A program made the position numbers and the translations under genes. Shown here in pieces: positions 10,007 to 19,720 of a stretch of DNA of 26,081 bases (position 1 is the first letter of the stretch; each line of letters opens with the position of its first letter). The notes under the pieces were generated by a model, which was given only the letters and a program-made list of their open reading frames with translations, was not told the DNA's origin and did not search any database. The DNA lies in contig LRSR01010814.1 in the NCBI GenBank assembly GCA_001579985.1, positions 1 to 26,081 of the forward strand, given 5' to 3'. This DNA is from Hypsibius dujardini. Taxonomy: Eukaryota; Tardigrada; Eutardigrada; Parachela; Hypsibiidae.

Positions 10007-10986
10007 TGTTGGATAAAGTACTCACTGTTGATTTTTGCTCCGGGTTTGACGAAGCGGATTGCAGTTTTTCCACTGGAACAAACGCCGCTACAAACATGAT
10101 GCCCTTGGGGTGAGGTTCCTTCCAGAATTTGGTCCAACTTTCCGGACTCCGTTCTCCCCGAAACTCGTAGTAACATAGACGCGTCTAGACCTTCCGGTAC
10201 GGGGGGGGGCAAGATTTTGGATTTCAAATATATTAAATATATTGGTATTTTTTTGCTTTTTCTGCTCTAAAAAACGTCAGGGGGTACCATTGGGTCACTT
10301 TTTTGATTTCGGACAAAGAGGGGGGGGGGCAATTGCCCACTTGTCACCCCCTAGGACGCGCCTCTGCGTAGTACATCTTCCGGATTCCGTTAACGTCAGT
10401 CAGATAAATCAAAACCTCATTAATGGTGATAGCATTCTTCCACTTCCGGACGTTGATGTGGCGCAGGAATCTCGGGCCTCAGTCTAGCCGTTGTTTAGCC
10501 TGCTTGTTCGATAGGGCATGAACACGGCACTTTTTCTGCACCTTCCCTTCCAAATCCTGGCTCATGACGCGAGCAATAGTTGTAGCCGATATACCATACT
10601 TCAAGGATAACGCAGAAAGAGTCAGGGGATTTGGTTTTGAAAGGTCCTTTTCAATGGCGGCCACCAGACTAAGATTTCGGAGTTTCGGAGAGCCATGGGA
10701 TTTCATTGACAACGGTGCAGTATCACTTCCAGCTTCTTTGTTGATAATTTTCCTGATGAGGTAAGTTACTGCTCTGAGAATCAACGATATTCCTGACCCT
10801 TAGTGCTTCTACAATGTTTTTAGATGAACATTTCAAACTGATCAATGTCGAAATAAACTCCCAGACCCAAATCTAGTTTGCGATCCATCTTTGCCTCCAA
10901 ATGAAACAAAAAATATATCACACATGTGAAAATGAGTGGAGCACGTATTCGGTTTAAGAGATTTGGAAATCAGATAAGGCGCCCTG
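10007..10986 (-). mobile_element. Decayed Tc1/mariner-type transposon, truncated
   Basis: Minus-strand fragments read as an IS630/Tc1/mariner transposase. An N-terminal helix-turn-helix-like region spans 10784-10479, with HALSNKQAKQRLD near its end. Next come GPRFLRHI, then ITINEVLIYL, where the first catalytic Asp of the usual T-x-D-E context is Asn. After a nested insertion comes FWKEPHPKGIMF, and in a shifted frame SGKTAIRFVKPGAKINSEYF. A TGA at 10483-10481 sits where Arg is expected, and several frameshifts are needed. The likely start codon is 10888-10886. The outer 5' end is probably CAGGGCGCC preceded by TA (10988-10987), fitting a TA target site. The other end is missing: the coding region stops at the junction with pseudogene D and the second and third catalytic Asp/Glu regions are absent. 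Not functional. Confidence 0.75.
10174..10366. mobile_element. 193-bp hAT-like MITE nested in the mariner remnant
   Basis: The left end is CATAGACGCGTCTAG and the reverse complement of the right end is CAGAGGCGCGTCCTAG, a short imperfect inverted repeat with the CA-x-AG start common in hAT elements. The flanking 8-mers are CGTAGTAA (10166-10173) and CGTAGTAC (10367-10374), matching at 7 of 8 positions, which is the hAT target-duplication length. It interrupts the transposase just after RKMYY. The interior is marked by two runs of ten G and a GGGCAATTGCCC palindrome, and it contains no gene. Confidence 0.75.
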
Positions 10987-12261
10987 TACAGGTGTGAATA
11001 TGAGTTACTGAACACAATTAAGTGGTTTAACTTCTGTGGACCATTGACCCAATCGCTTCAAATGGAATGAGAACTCTTTAATTTTTGTTCCAAATAAATA
11101 CGATCAAAACGCAACGAAATTAATTCAAACTATAAAATACAACACATCCATGCAAATTAATTAATTTGGTAAAAAAGAATAAAATAAAATAAAACTAACT
11201 ATTTCATTAACTTAATTAATTTAAAACTATAATAAATATAGCTAATTAGATAAATAATAAGAAGTCGTTGTTTTAAATCTTACCTTGAAGAAGGTCGGTA
11301 TGAGGACTTGGATGGCTTGCAGTGCGGAGGGGCTATCGGTGGGCAGTCGATCGGCTGAGTAAGCGACTGCTGCAGCTTACGCCAGATAATTTTCTGCTTC
11401 ACCGAACGACCTGCTTTTCGTAGTTGGGAGGCAAGAAAGCCAAGGCGAAACCAAATGGAAGTAGGACCAGAAGGAAGGTTGTTGGTCGCGCCACTGTTTT
11501 GAATGTCTTGTACTTAAATAATGTCAGGAAACAAAAACTTCTCATAGGGAAAAAATAAATAATGCTTATTGTATACCATTGACGCATGACCGCTTTTGTG
11601 TAGTTAAAACTGCTGAGTCCTGCTAATTAACAGAGTGGTTCGGGCGACCGGACAGCGACCCACTGCAGAACTCACGGAACAAAACGACCTCGTGGTTTTG
11701 GATTTCCCTGTCGACCTTTCACCAATGAAACAAACGCTGATAAGCTAAAAACGCAATGAATATACTGTAATTTAATTTAAAATCAGGTCAGCTATTCCTT
11801 CATTCCGGCCAATAGAAGGCAAGTCCAGGCGGATGGTGGAGGATTGGTGCAAAATTTGGACAGCCAATCTGAATGCTGTCAGATCTATTTTTTGGTTCAC
11901 GGTTTGCCGGGAATTAAGTTACTAGACCACAAGGTACACGTATTTGGATAAACAAAGATACGGCATATGGGTAGACGNAATTTCTATCTAACATTCTGGC
12001 CGTTTAGAAACCGCAAATCGTTTTGATATATAATTTTACAAGGTAAAAAATCTGTTCCAACATAGTAACCGGAAGATGTACGACTAGTCTTACAAATCAC
12101 AAAGGGATGGGAATATAGGTTGACGAACTAAAGGACTCACAAATAGCGATGCGATGTTCAATGTTCAACGGCAAAGCAGAAGAATGGAAAAACTAATTGA
12201 TATTAAAACAGCATACGGTATTGACATACTGACATAATGACGAAGCGGTAAGAGGGTAATG
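10987..12261. other. AT-rich spacer with one possible orphan exon
   Basis: The first part (about 11050-11280) is very AT-rich with no coding signal. At about 11287-11410 on the minus strand a GC-richer open stretch ends at a good donor (AAG|GTAAGA, GT at 11286-11285). It could encode a short basic, proline-rich peptide (KQKIIWRKLQQSLTQP and onward). I do not recognise it and see no partner exons. The single N of the window is at 11978. The rest shows nothing I can support. Confidence 0.35.
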
Positions 12262-12535
12262 ATATGGTATGTCATGTTAGCAACTATCATTTTGTAATGA
12301 CATAATGACACAATAACACAACGACCCGGTCATTTGACAGGGTATGCTAAGCTAGCATATATCATACCGCAATGACACAATGCCACAATGACACGAACAT
12401 TTGACAGGGTATGCTGGGCTTACATATATCATACTATAATGACGGAATGACACAATGACACGAGCATCTGACAGAGTATGCTAGGCTAGCATATATCATT
12501 CCGTCATGACATAATACGCTAGCGTTGGAAATAAC
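12262..12535. repeat. 67-bp tandem minisatellite, about four units
   Basis: Units start at 12333, 12400 and 12467, exactly 67 bp apart, each opening with TTTGACAGGGTATG or a close variant. A more diverged unit precedes them from about 12262. Each unit contains a near-palindrome (TATGCTAGGCTAGCATA in the last unit, 12477-12493) followed by short ATGACACA iterations. The array fades near 12535. Confidence 0.88.
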
Positions 12536-13911
12536 GCGTACTAACGTAGCATGCAATTTACCATAATGACATCACTACAAATGTGATGGTTTACTTCTAA
12601 TGACATGACATGCTGCGTATCTGCGTATCCGCCATGTTCTTCTATAGGCATTGTTTCAGAGCCTTAATAGTGAAAAACAAGCGGGACTTGGCAGAATGAA
12701 TCGTGTTTGGTCAGTAATTTTTGTTAGATTAACATTAAAATAATATTTTTTTCAGTTTCTCATATACGCTGTCGCAGAAGATTTTTCATTCTCGGTTTCT
12801 TTTATTTTTTTCTTCTGTGAACTGGTGTGCAAGCACAATAAAACCTTGTAGCCGACGGGTTTCGGCATGATGTTCCAAATTATTTCAATATAGTAACTAA
12901 GGCTAACGGACAAAAAAGTTCAATTTAACAGGTTCCGAAATAGTTAAAAATACCGCAAATTTGTCGGATTTCAACCCGCAGTACATCGTTTTATAGTGAG
13001 TGAAATAAAAGGTCTTATGCTCTTCAAAAACAACTGTAGCCAAAATGTTTGTTGCTGTAACCGATTCTATTTGTGCTAGTAGGAACGAGAGTGGTTGTGG
13101 TGACATCTCTGCTGTAGTGTTTGCATGGTATTATTTATTTTACTCTTAAATCTCCCGTAATTACGTAATCTGTTTTTCTTAACTCTAACATACTGCCTTT
13201 GCAAAAAAAAGCTGTCGGTATTGGGTTTTTATTTCGGCGACTTAATAGTGGATCTGTTGTATCGTACACGGACCGACGCAATCGTTCAGCCAGAGACAAG
13301 TACGGGCTCAGTAATATTGTCGGAAAAGGATGCAATATGAAACAAAAACTTGCTTAAAAGCATGTTTGCCCGTTAATTTTTGATGTCTTCAGCATGGTAC
13401 TGTCACCTGTTTGTTTCTGTATCAAGTGAACTAATTGACTTTGTATTGTATGCTCTGTGAATTAACTAAAACGTGAAGAGACTACTGGTTAGTTCTGGAA
13501 CAAGACATTTCGCGCGTAAACCATTGTTTTATATACTTACTTATACCTACATACTTAAATTTATACTTATATATATAGTGATAACAAGTGTTTTTGCACC
13601 CATTCTGCTTGGCTTGTTGTTATATTTACTTATACTTATACTTGGGCTTACGTTTATAATTATCATATATCCTGATGCATAGCTACCACCTGCCCGCGAA
13701 TTGGAAAGTCACCCTGACTGAAGGCCAACTCTGCATGAAACCAATGATTCTGCCCAAGACGGTCATTACAACTTCCAAAAACAAACAAATGTACGGCATG
13801 CAAGAATATTTTTCACGGTTTGCTAAGCAATTGAAACAACATCGGCAAAAAAACTATATTCGAAAACAAAAAAAGCACAATTACAGGTTTGGCTGCATTG
13901 CAGGCAAAAAT
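12536..13911. other. Spacer with short ACTTAT-type hexanucleotide patches
   Basis: No gene is supported. Two patches of ACTTAT-like repeats occur near 13530-13575 and 13622-13645. A plus-strand mini-model (ATG at 12696, 42-nt GT-AG intron 12714-12755, stop at 12849-12851, 37 aa) is formally open but has no other support. Confidence 0.4.
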
Positions 13912-14634
13912 TCAAGCCATAGTTGCATGTTTCTTTTGAGACTCTGCATTCCAATAGAAAATCAACCGAAAAGCGTAAAAAACTTGATGATCTCTGGGCA
14001 CAGCTCCTGAAATAGCTTTAAAACGATCTAACCAAAAGAAGTTTTGCTCTGCGATTTCAATGTTTCCCTTTTTGAGATCGGGAAGGACTTTGTGGATATT
14101 GTCGGGATTATAGGTGGTTTTGCATTTCGGACACCGATGGTTCTTCAAGTGGAAGATGTCGATGACCTTGTTGATTTCCAGCCAGAGACGATCATAAAGT
14201 TTCGGCAAGAGTAGTGGGTTCCTCGCAGCGAGGATAAAGTCCAGGTTGCAGACGTTGTCGTAAATGACGAAGATCTTTATCAAGTCATCAAGGTCTTTTT
14301 TTTAACGTGCTGAAACAAAACCGACAAGATGGTGAGGAAAACTTAAGACTGGGTTTCGGTTTTGAAAGCAGAAAATATTTTTTTTTTATAATTGTAGACT
14401 AATGGTATACAGTTGACTTCTTTTAATTGCCCGCTGAAAAAATTGAGAGATGGTTTACAATCTCCCTACTTGAGGTGTAATCCTCTGGTTTAGTTCCGCT
14501 AATTGATCTTTCGTTACTAGTTTATCAGCCAACTTCGCCAAAAATGAATGATCGTCGCAGTATACGGAGCTCTGCATCGGTTGCAGTGGGCAGACCTGAG
14601 GCAGATTGAGATGCGGGTAGCCCTCGATGCTGAC
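13912..14634 (-). pseudogene. KDZ-like (Kyakuja-Dileera-Zisupton) transposase C-terminal fragment
   Basis: Two minus-strand coding pieces fit the C-terminal part of KDZ-type transposase proteins. The upstream piece (14634-14470) starts after a good acceptor (CATTCAG|GTC) and holds VC-x7-SSVYCDDH, like the C...P...S-x-x-C-x-x-H zinc-binding motif that precedes the core in this group. It ends at a possible donor CAA|GTAGGG. The downstream piece (about 14298-13912) reads FVIYDNVCNLDF, then VIDIFHLKNHRCPKCK, then EIAEQNFFWLDRFK, matching the YDD-x-C-H-L, KFH-x-KNH and CEQTFSW-type blocks known from these elements. It ends at TGA (13914-13912). A stop lies in a run of eight A just before KDLDDL, and no in-frame splice joins the two pieces, so I call it broken. 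No N-terminal part was recognised. Family assignment is from remembered motif patterns. Confidence 0.6.
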
Positions 14635-16440
14635 CTGAATGAGCCAAAATGAATGCAATGAGTGGAAACTGTTCTTACTATGTAAAAAAATCACTTGTTC
14701 TTGCGTGATGAGAATCGTACATGCAACGGTTGAACAGTTTCCAACTCCCTTAGTAGATATTGAGCGAATAGTTCCGAAGAGAACGTCACAACGAAAAAAG
14801 GTAAATGCAACCGTTCAGCAATTTTGATTTCCAAATTCCACCTCTGACGCTATTGTGAATGTTTGCGACTGTGAGTGAACATTCAACAACGCAAATGCGT
14901 AGGCGTCGAAAACAATAGAGTAAGCTTCGATGTATCTTCGCAAACCTCGCAAAAAATTGCAATTACCAATAGCAAATGCTCACGTGATTGGAAGATCGAC
15001 CACTAGCGGCGATTACACGTACCTCAACAGGTGCTGCGCAATGAGGTAAGTTCAACCCCAAATCGCATCAATTACGAAAAAAAACAGGCACGCTTCACGC
15101 TGAGCTGTCGGCGTATGTGGAAAGCTTTTCGCGATATATATTCTCTCGATTTACAGCAAATTCTCATCGAATCCGTTCTGTGAATGGAAGGTTGCCCTCA
15201 ACAGACCCAATTCTTTGCAAATTACGGCTTCGATCTCATGCCGATAAAACAAGATCAAAATCCATTTCCGGTTGAAAACAGAAAAAAGAGATTCTAATAG
15301 TAAAAAATGACGAGCAAAATGAAGAGGTTCCTGTAATGGACTTAGGCAGTAAACGAGATTTCACCTCCCCATCGGCGTAGTTTTTTTCACAAACAGTTAT
15401 TCATCCTGACCCATCATTGGGATCTCCTCGTAAAATTCATAATCATCAGTCAGCTATTCTGGCAAATCTGCACTCGGGCTTTAGTTCAGTTACCAGTCGT
15501 ACAGTGCATCAGCCATATTTACTTTACCCCACCCAATAAGGTTGTTACACAACCCAATAACCGAACTAAATTTTTTTTTAAATATTTTATCGAAGAGCAT
15601 CAGTCAATATTTCTATCCTTCGATTTGGCTGACCATCGGCATGTCCTTTCATCTTTTGTCCTGCCATGTGTCTGTAGGTGAGAAACGGAGTTCGTTTTTC
15701 TTCTTTTATTACAACACATCCCGTTCTCAGCCGGACTCTTGGTGAAGTCTTTCTACCGTTCATCTTAATAGAAACGTTTTTTCAGTATATAGTTACTTGT
15801 TTCGTTCATTGCGGGCTTGTGATAGTAACCGAGGTTTGTATTTACCGTAGATTATGAATGATCCAGAAACACATGTACCAATGATAAGCAGCTGTTCCAT
15901 GTAGCAAAATTTCGAGCAAATTTTTGAACCGCTAAAGGTTATTCAGGTCACAGTTTTGGTGACTCTCGATTTCCCAATTGTTCACGGTCAGCAAGGATTG
16001 TCGATGGTCAGTTAAAGTACTGTAAGTTAATCTTAGTGTTGAATTGGCAGGTTTGCTTTTAGATGAAGAGTCTGGGCAGTGAAAGATGCAAAAAAGTAAT
16101 TTTTGAATTTTCAGCTTGTTATTATTACAAGCTAACAAGAGGTCGGCACGGGACGGAACACGCCAAACGGCCTGAATTTTTTCACCAAATAGTGGAGACA
16201 CGGACAATTTTAGAGAAGCAATTCATCGGCCCATAAGCTCGGACTTTGGCGACGTAAATCTTAGACGTTCCGGTAATGACCTTCCGGGCTACCATTCATT
16301 TGAGCGATTGATTGTGAAGGCATCAATAATCTTTTCCGCCCTTTAATTGTGTTGCTGAGCCATAACAGCGTTTATTATTAGGACTATAATAGTAAGGCAC
16401 TTACAGTTATGTTCTCAAAGAAATTGATTTAGTAGCTATC
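14635..16440. other. Spacer without recognised genes
   Basis: I see no supported gene. N-terminal exons of the KDZ-like protein would be expected here on the minus strand, but nothing matched. Short open pieces, such as a minus-strand ATG at 15515-15513 (MADALYDW then stop) and an acidic stretch near 15456-15405, cannot be joined in frame. Confidence 0.4.
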
Positions 16441-16925
16441 CTTTCATCTGTCCATGTTGGCCAATGCCGTCCTTCGCCTTTACATCCGTCCGTTTGTCCG
16501 TCCAACCATCCGATCATGTCTCATTTTGTCTGTTCATCCGTCGGTCTATCCGTTCGCCTGTCTGTCCGCCGATCATATTTCATGTCGCTGACAATAATGC
16601 TTTCAAAATTTGCTTTAAAAAACTGTTTGGCAAATGAAGTTAATACTTTAAAAGTCTGTCCATTTGAGTTGGGTCGTATTTGAACTTTGAGATTCTCAAG
16701 CGTGAGTGTCGATTTCCATTTGTGCTCTTCCACAAAGCATTTAATCCATTCGTCATCCGTTAATCAGATCGTCATCCGTTCACCTACCCGTTTTTCGCTT
16801 TTCCGTCCATCCGTTCGTCCGAAGGTTTATCCACCCTTTGACTTTGGGTTGCGACGTCTTGCCTTTGACATGTCAGTCTGGACATCGTTCGTCCGTCCAT
16901 CTATTATTCGTCCGTCTAGATGCAC
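16441..16925. repeat. Degenerate TCCG/TCCA tetranucleotide repeats (pyrimidine-rich on +)
   Basis: Two patches, 16441-16570 and about 16744-16925, are built from degenerate tetramers such as TCCG, TCCA, TCTG and CATC. They are separated by about 170 bp of ordinary AT-rich sequence. The open frames across them are repeat products and not genes. Confidence 0.75.
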
Positions 16926-17165
16926 GACCCTAGTGGATATTTTTTTTGCGAGTGAGATTAGCTATAGTTACGCGGATTTGTTTTGCAAGATTCCCCATTG
17001 TCGCTCATCATGCAAATAAGATTCGTATATGAAAGTATCCCAATTCTACAACCCTTAAATTTAATGTATCTTGCTAATAGGAACGATAAAGGGGATTTCC
17101 GTAAAACGAGCGAACGTTACCACTAGCTAGTCTTTACATAAAAATTTATCCACTTGGTGTGCTAC

Positions 17166-17285
17166 ATTGGTATGCGGACGGACAGATAATGAATAGCCAG
17201 ACAGAAGATGACCAAACAGACGGTCCAACGAACTGACAGAAGGATGACAGGCGGGCGAACGATGAAAGACAGGTGATCGACGAAA
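17166..17285. repeat. Degenerate GACA/GACG tetranucleotide repeat (purine-rich on +)
   Basis: This stretch consists of GACG, GACA, GATG and AACG-type tetramers (for example GCGGACGGACAG). It is the reverse-complement type of the repeats at 16441-16925, so the repeat family switches strand across about 240 bp. Confidence 0.7.
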
Positions 17286-17539
17286 TGAAAGGGCATTAGC
17301 CTGATATAAGTATATATGTATAAGTGCAAGTCAGGCAGGGTGGGTACAGACGCACTAACTATAGCTATCAGTATACCGCCATGGTGAGCCTAGTAGCCCA
17401 AGGCATGCATGTGTGACAGAACTGACCGCTAATTTTTTTATACGTGTTGTTCGCTGTATTGCTGTATCGCCCGTCTAAAAGAAACGTTTTTAGAACAATG
17501 AAAAGAAGTTCAAACAAACTTTTTGTACCTTGAGAATGA
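17286..17539. other. Short spacer downstream of gene A
   Basis: This is the presumed 3' untranslated and flanking sequence of gene A. I see no clear AATAAA on the minus strand here and no other gene. Confidence 0.4.
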
Positions 17540-19720
17540 TCACGTTACGACGGATCGATTTAGTATTTCCTTGGAAAGCAGAAGGGTCGTCACAACTGTG
17601 GTCATAACCTAAATAGCCAAAACACAACGCAAGCTTATCATGTGCAGAGGATTTCAATCCGGTCAAATATGCACTGCATTCATACGTCATTGCTGTACAA
17701 TGAATGATACATGTATATGTGACTTACCGTCACCAGTAATGCACGTGAAAAATTGAATAGCCCACCGGCTTCAATTGTGAGAGGATTCTTCACCACAAAG
17801 CAGGAAAGTGCTGTTAGCTTTTCCAGAACCTCAGCGACTTCCTTGGAAAGTGGTTCTTTGCTAACCTGACGGACACAGATGACACATTAGCAGGTTAATG
17901 CCCCGATATGTCAAGGTGATTATCTTATCATGCTGAAATACAGCTCCTAAAATGATGGAACATTTACACTCATTATGTCTTCTCCGTATCCCTTCGCTGT
18001 CCATGCAAAATCCGGGAGAATTTTGCTGAATTTTCGGCTCTGAAAATGAGCGAAACGTTAGCGTGTTCTTCCGATGCTATATAACACTTTTCCTACAGTC
18101 TGAGTACAACATAAAACAATAGGCGTAGCACGATTTGAATCAGTCCAGCTTAATTCCAACTTCACGTCGTCCTTAATTTACGCTCTATTTCACGCGCTCT
18201 CGCATTAACAGAAATATAGACGGATCTTGGATCTCGTGAGTGAAGACTGGAGATGGCATTTTCCATTCACAAAAGGGGTGTAACCTATGAAGAAAGGCGA
18301 TTAGGTTAGAAAGGTCAGGTTTAATTTCTCGCTGTGCAATAGGGCGTGATTTACGAATGAAGTGAAGTTGGAATTACTATGGCATGATTCAACACGCACT
18401 TTGTTTAATGCTACGTTTATAGTCTGTGTCAGGTGCCAGACCAAAAAAGGTCAGATCGTCTGCTCTGGCATGTTAGACGATTCTTGCCAGACCACGCCCC
18501 AAAATAACACTGATCTAGAGGATCCTTCTAAGATTGTTAGAAAGATGTTTAAAGTCATGGCAGAAGGGGCGGAGTTTATCAATTTAAAGTGGCGTTCTGG
18601 TAATCTCACACGCACTAAGAACGTAGCATAATTCTACGTGAACACATGATCTAAACAACTTCCGACACCATGTTGTTATAATCAATCTGCGTACCTCTTC
18701 ATGTAACAGGATGAACGGCAGATAACAAATTGTGGCGTAAGCGAGAAATACCCCGCCGACCCATCCGTACCGAAACATCTTTATGAACCCCAATGAATCA
18801 AAAGCAGAAGGAGTGGAAATGAGTCTTGTAAAAAATGCCATTGCCGTCAAGACGTCCAGTACCACACTGACCAACAAAATGCCCCCGAAACAGTCGTTAA
18901 AGTACTCCACGAAGCGCGACATATTCACATAGGTCAAGGTCCAGTTTTCAATCCTATCCGGTAGACTGCGGGTCCCAATTTGAGACCATGAAACTGTTAA
19001 GTTGTTCTTTTCAGCGACTGTTTCTTTGCGTAGGTTCCGTATTGTTTTCACGGCCGACCAAACGAAAATGAGGCCGGAAATGAGGATCTGCTGCGACAGC
19101 AGGAATGGCCAATCAACCAGCAACGTCCACAACGACGCGTAAATGCTCCTGCCGATACAGCGATCGAACCAACTGTAGTAGAAGCAGACACTTGTAGCGT
19201 TTAGCTTTAGACTCGAGTTATCGGTCTGCGGGGCTTCCAACAAACCCTCGGCCGAGAGCCAAAAGAATGCCGAGTGAGATGCATGCAGGCTCAGACTGAT
19301 GATGAACAGGACGAGGGATATACGCCGAAATGTAGTTGACTGTTTAGCACTGCGATGGCCTAATGGTTGCAATGTTTTTTTCACCACAAAGGCACGGAGA
19401 GCACGCCATTGAGGAAGACGGCAGAAAAAGAGGGCGAGTACGATGACACCGCGTGCTGTGAAGAAGCTCCTCCATAATAGATGAGCTAGAGCTATTACAG
19501 ACGGTGTCTTAGTTACATCTTCCTCACCGAGCGAAAACATGATCACATCAACCGAGTCTGTGACAGCCAGACCAAGGCTGGCCAGGGTAAAGGTAACTCG
19601 AATTAAATTACGCCAAGAGTTGCAAAACGTTGATGGACAAATTCGTTTGGCATCAGGCAAGGATGGGGTCTCATTTGCTGTGAGAAAAAAAGACTGGACA
19701 AAGACGATGTCCTCGGTCAT
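17540..19720 (-). CDS. Gustatory-receptor-like gene A (complete, four exons)
   Basis: Predicted seven-transmembrane chemoreceptor of 434 aa. Exons are 19720-18695 (342 codons), 18039-17968 (24), 17865-17728 (46) and 17608-17540 (22 plus TGA); all introns are GT-AG and phase 0. Donors are GAG|GTACGC, AGT|GTAAAT and ACG|GTAAGT; acceptors end TTTTCAG, CGTCAG and ATTTAG. TM segments lie near residues 41-63, 76-100, 132-155, 195-221, 274-302, 315-340 and about 400-428. NSS and NAT sequons (168, 174) fall in the TM3-TM4 loop, which fits the intracellular N-terminus of GRs. Conserved blocks include QWRALR, DWPFLLSQQ, WTLTYVNMSRFVEYFN and ATICYLPFILLHEE, then FAWTAKGYGE (exon 2), TIEAGGLFNFSRALL (exon 3) and TTVVTTLLLSKE (exon 4). 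TM7 lacks a clear TYxxxxxQF motif. Intron 1 is long (655 bp) because it carries a MITE. Family assignment rests on architecture and TM7 context, not a search. Confidence 0.82.
18151..18376. mobile_element. 226-bp MITE in intron 1 of gene A
   Basis: The left end reads TAATTCCAACTTCAC. The right end is its exact reverse complement, GTGAAGTTGGAATTA, and a weaker inverted match continues for about 25 more bases (to CTCTATT / AATAGGG). If the outermost TA is the target duplication, the terminal repeat begins ATTCCAACTTCAC, the pattern of a Tc1/mariner-type MITE. There is no coding sequence. It lies wholly between the donor at 18694 and the acceptor at 18040, so it should be spliced out. Confidence 0.78.

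Noticed and set aside
12696-12730. Spliced-leader RNA-like arrangement (short exon, GT donor, AATTTTTG Sm-like site)
   Set aside because: The Sm-like motif directly overlaps the donor; in SL RNAs it lies further downstream between stem-loops, and no such structure is seen.
15405-15515. Minus-strand MADALYDW start plus acidic stretch as a KDZ-like N-terminal exon
   Set aside because: The two pieces cannot be joined in frame with any GT-AG intron I could place, and no family motif is present.
16687-17019. 110-codon plus-strand open frame rich in Arg, Pro and Ser
   Set aside because: It is produced by the degenerate tetranucleotide repeat and shows no domain.
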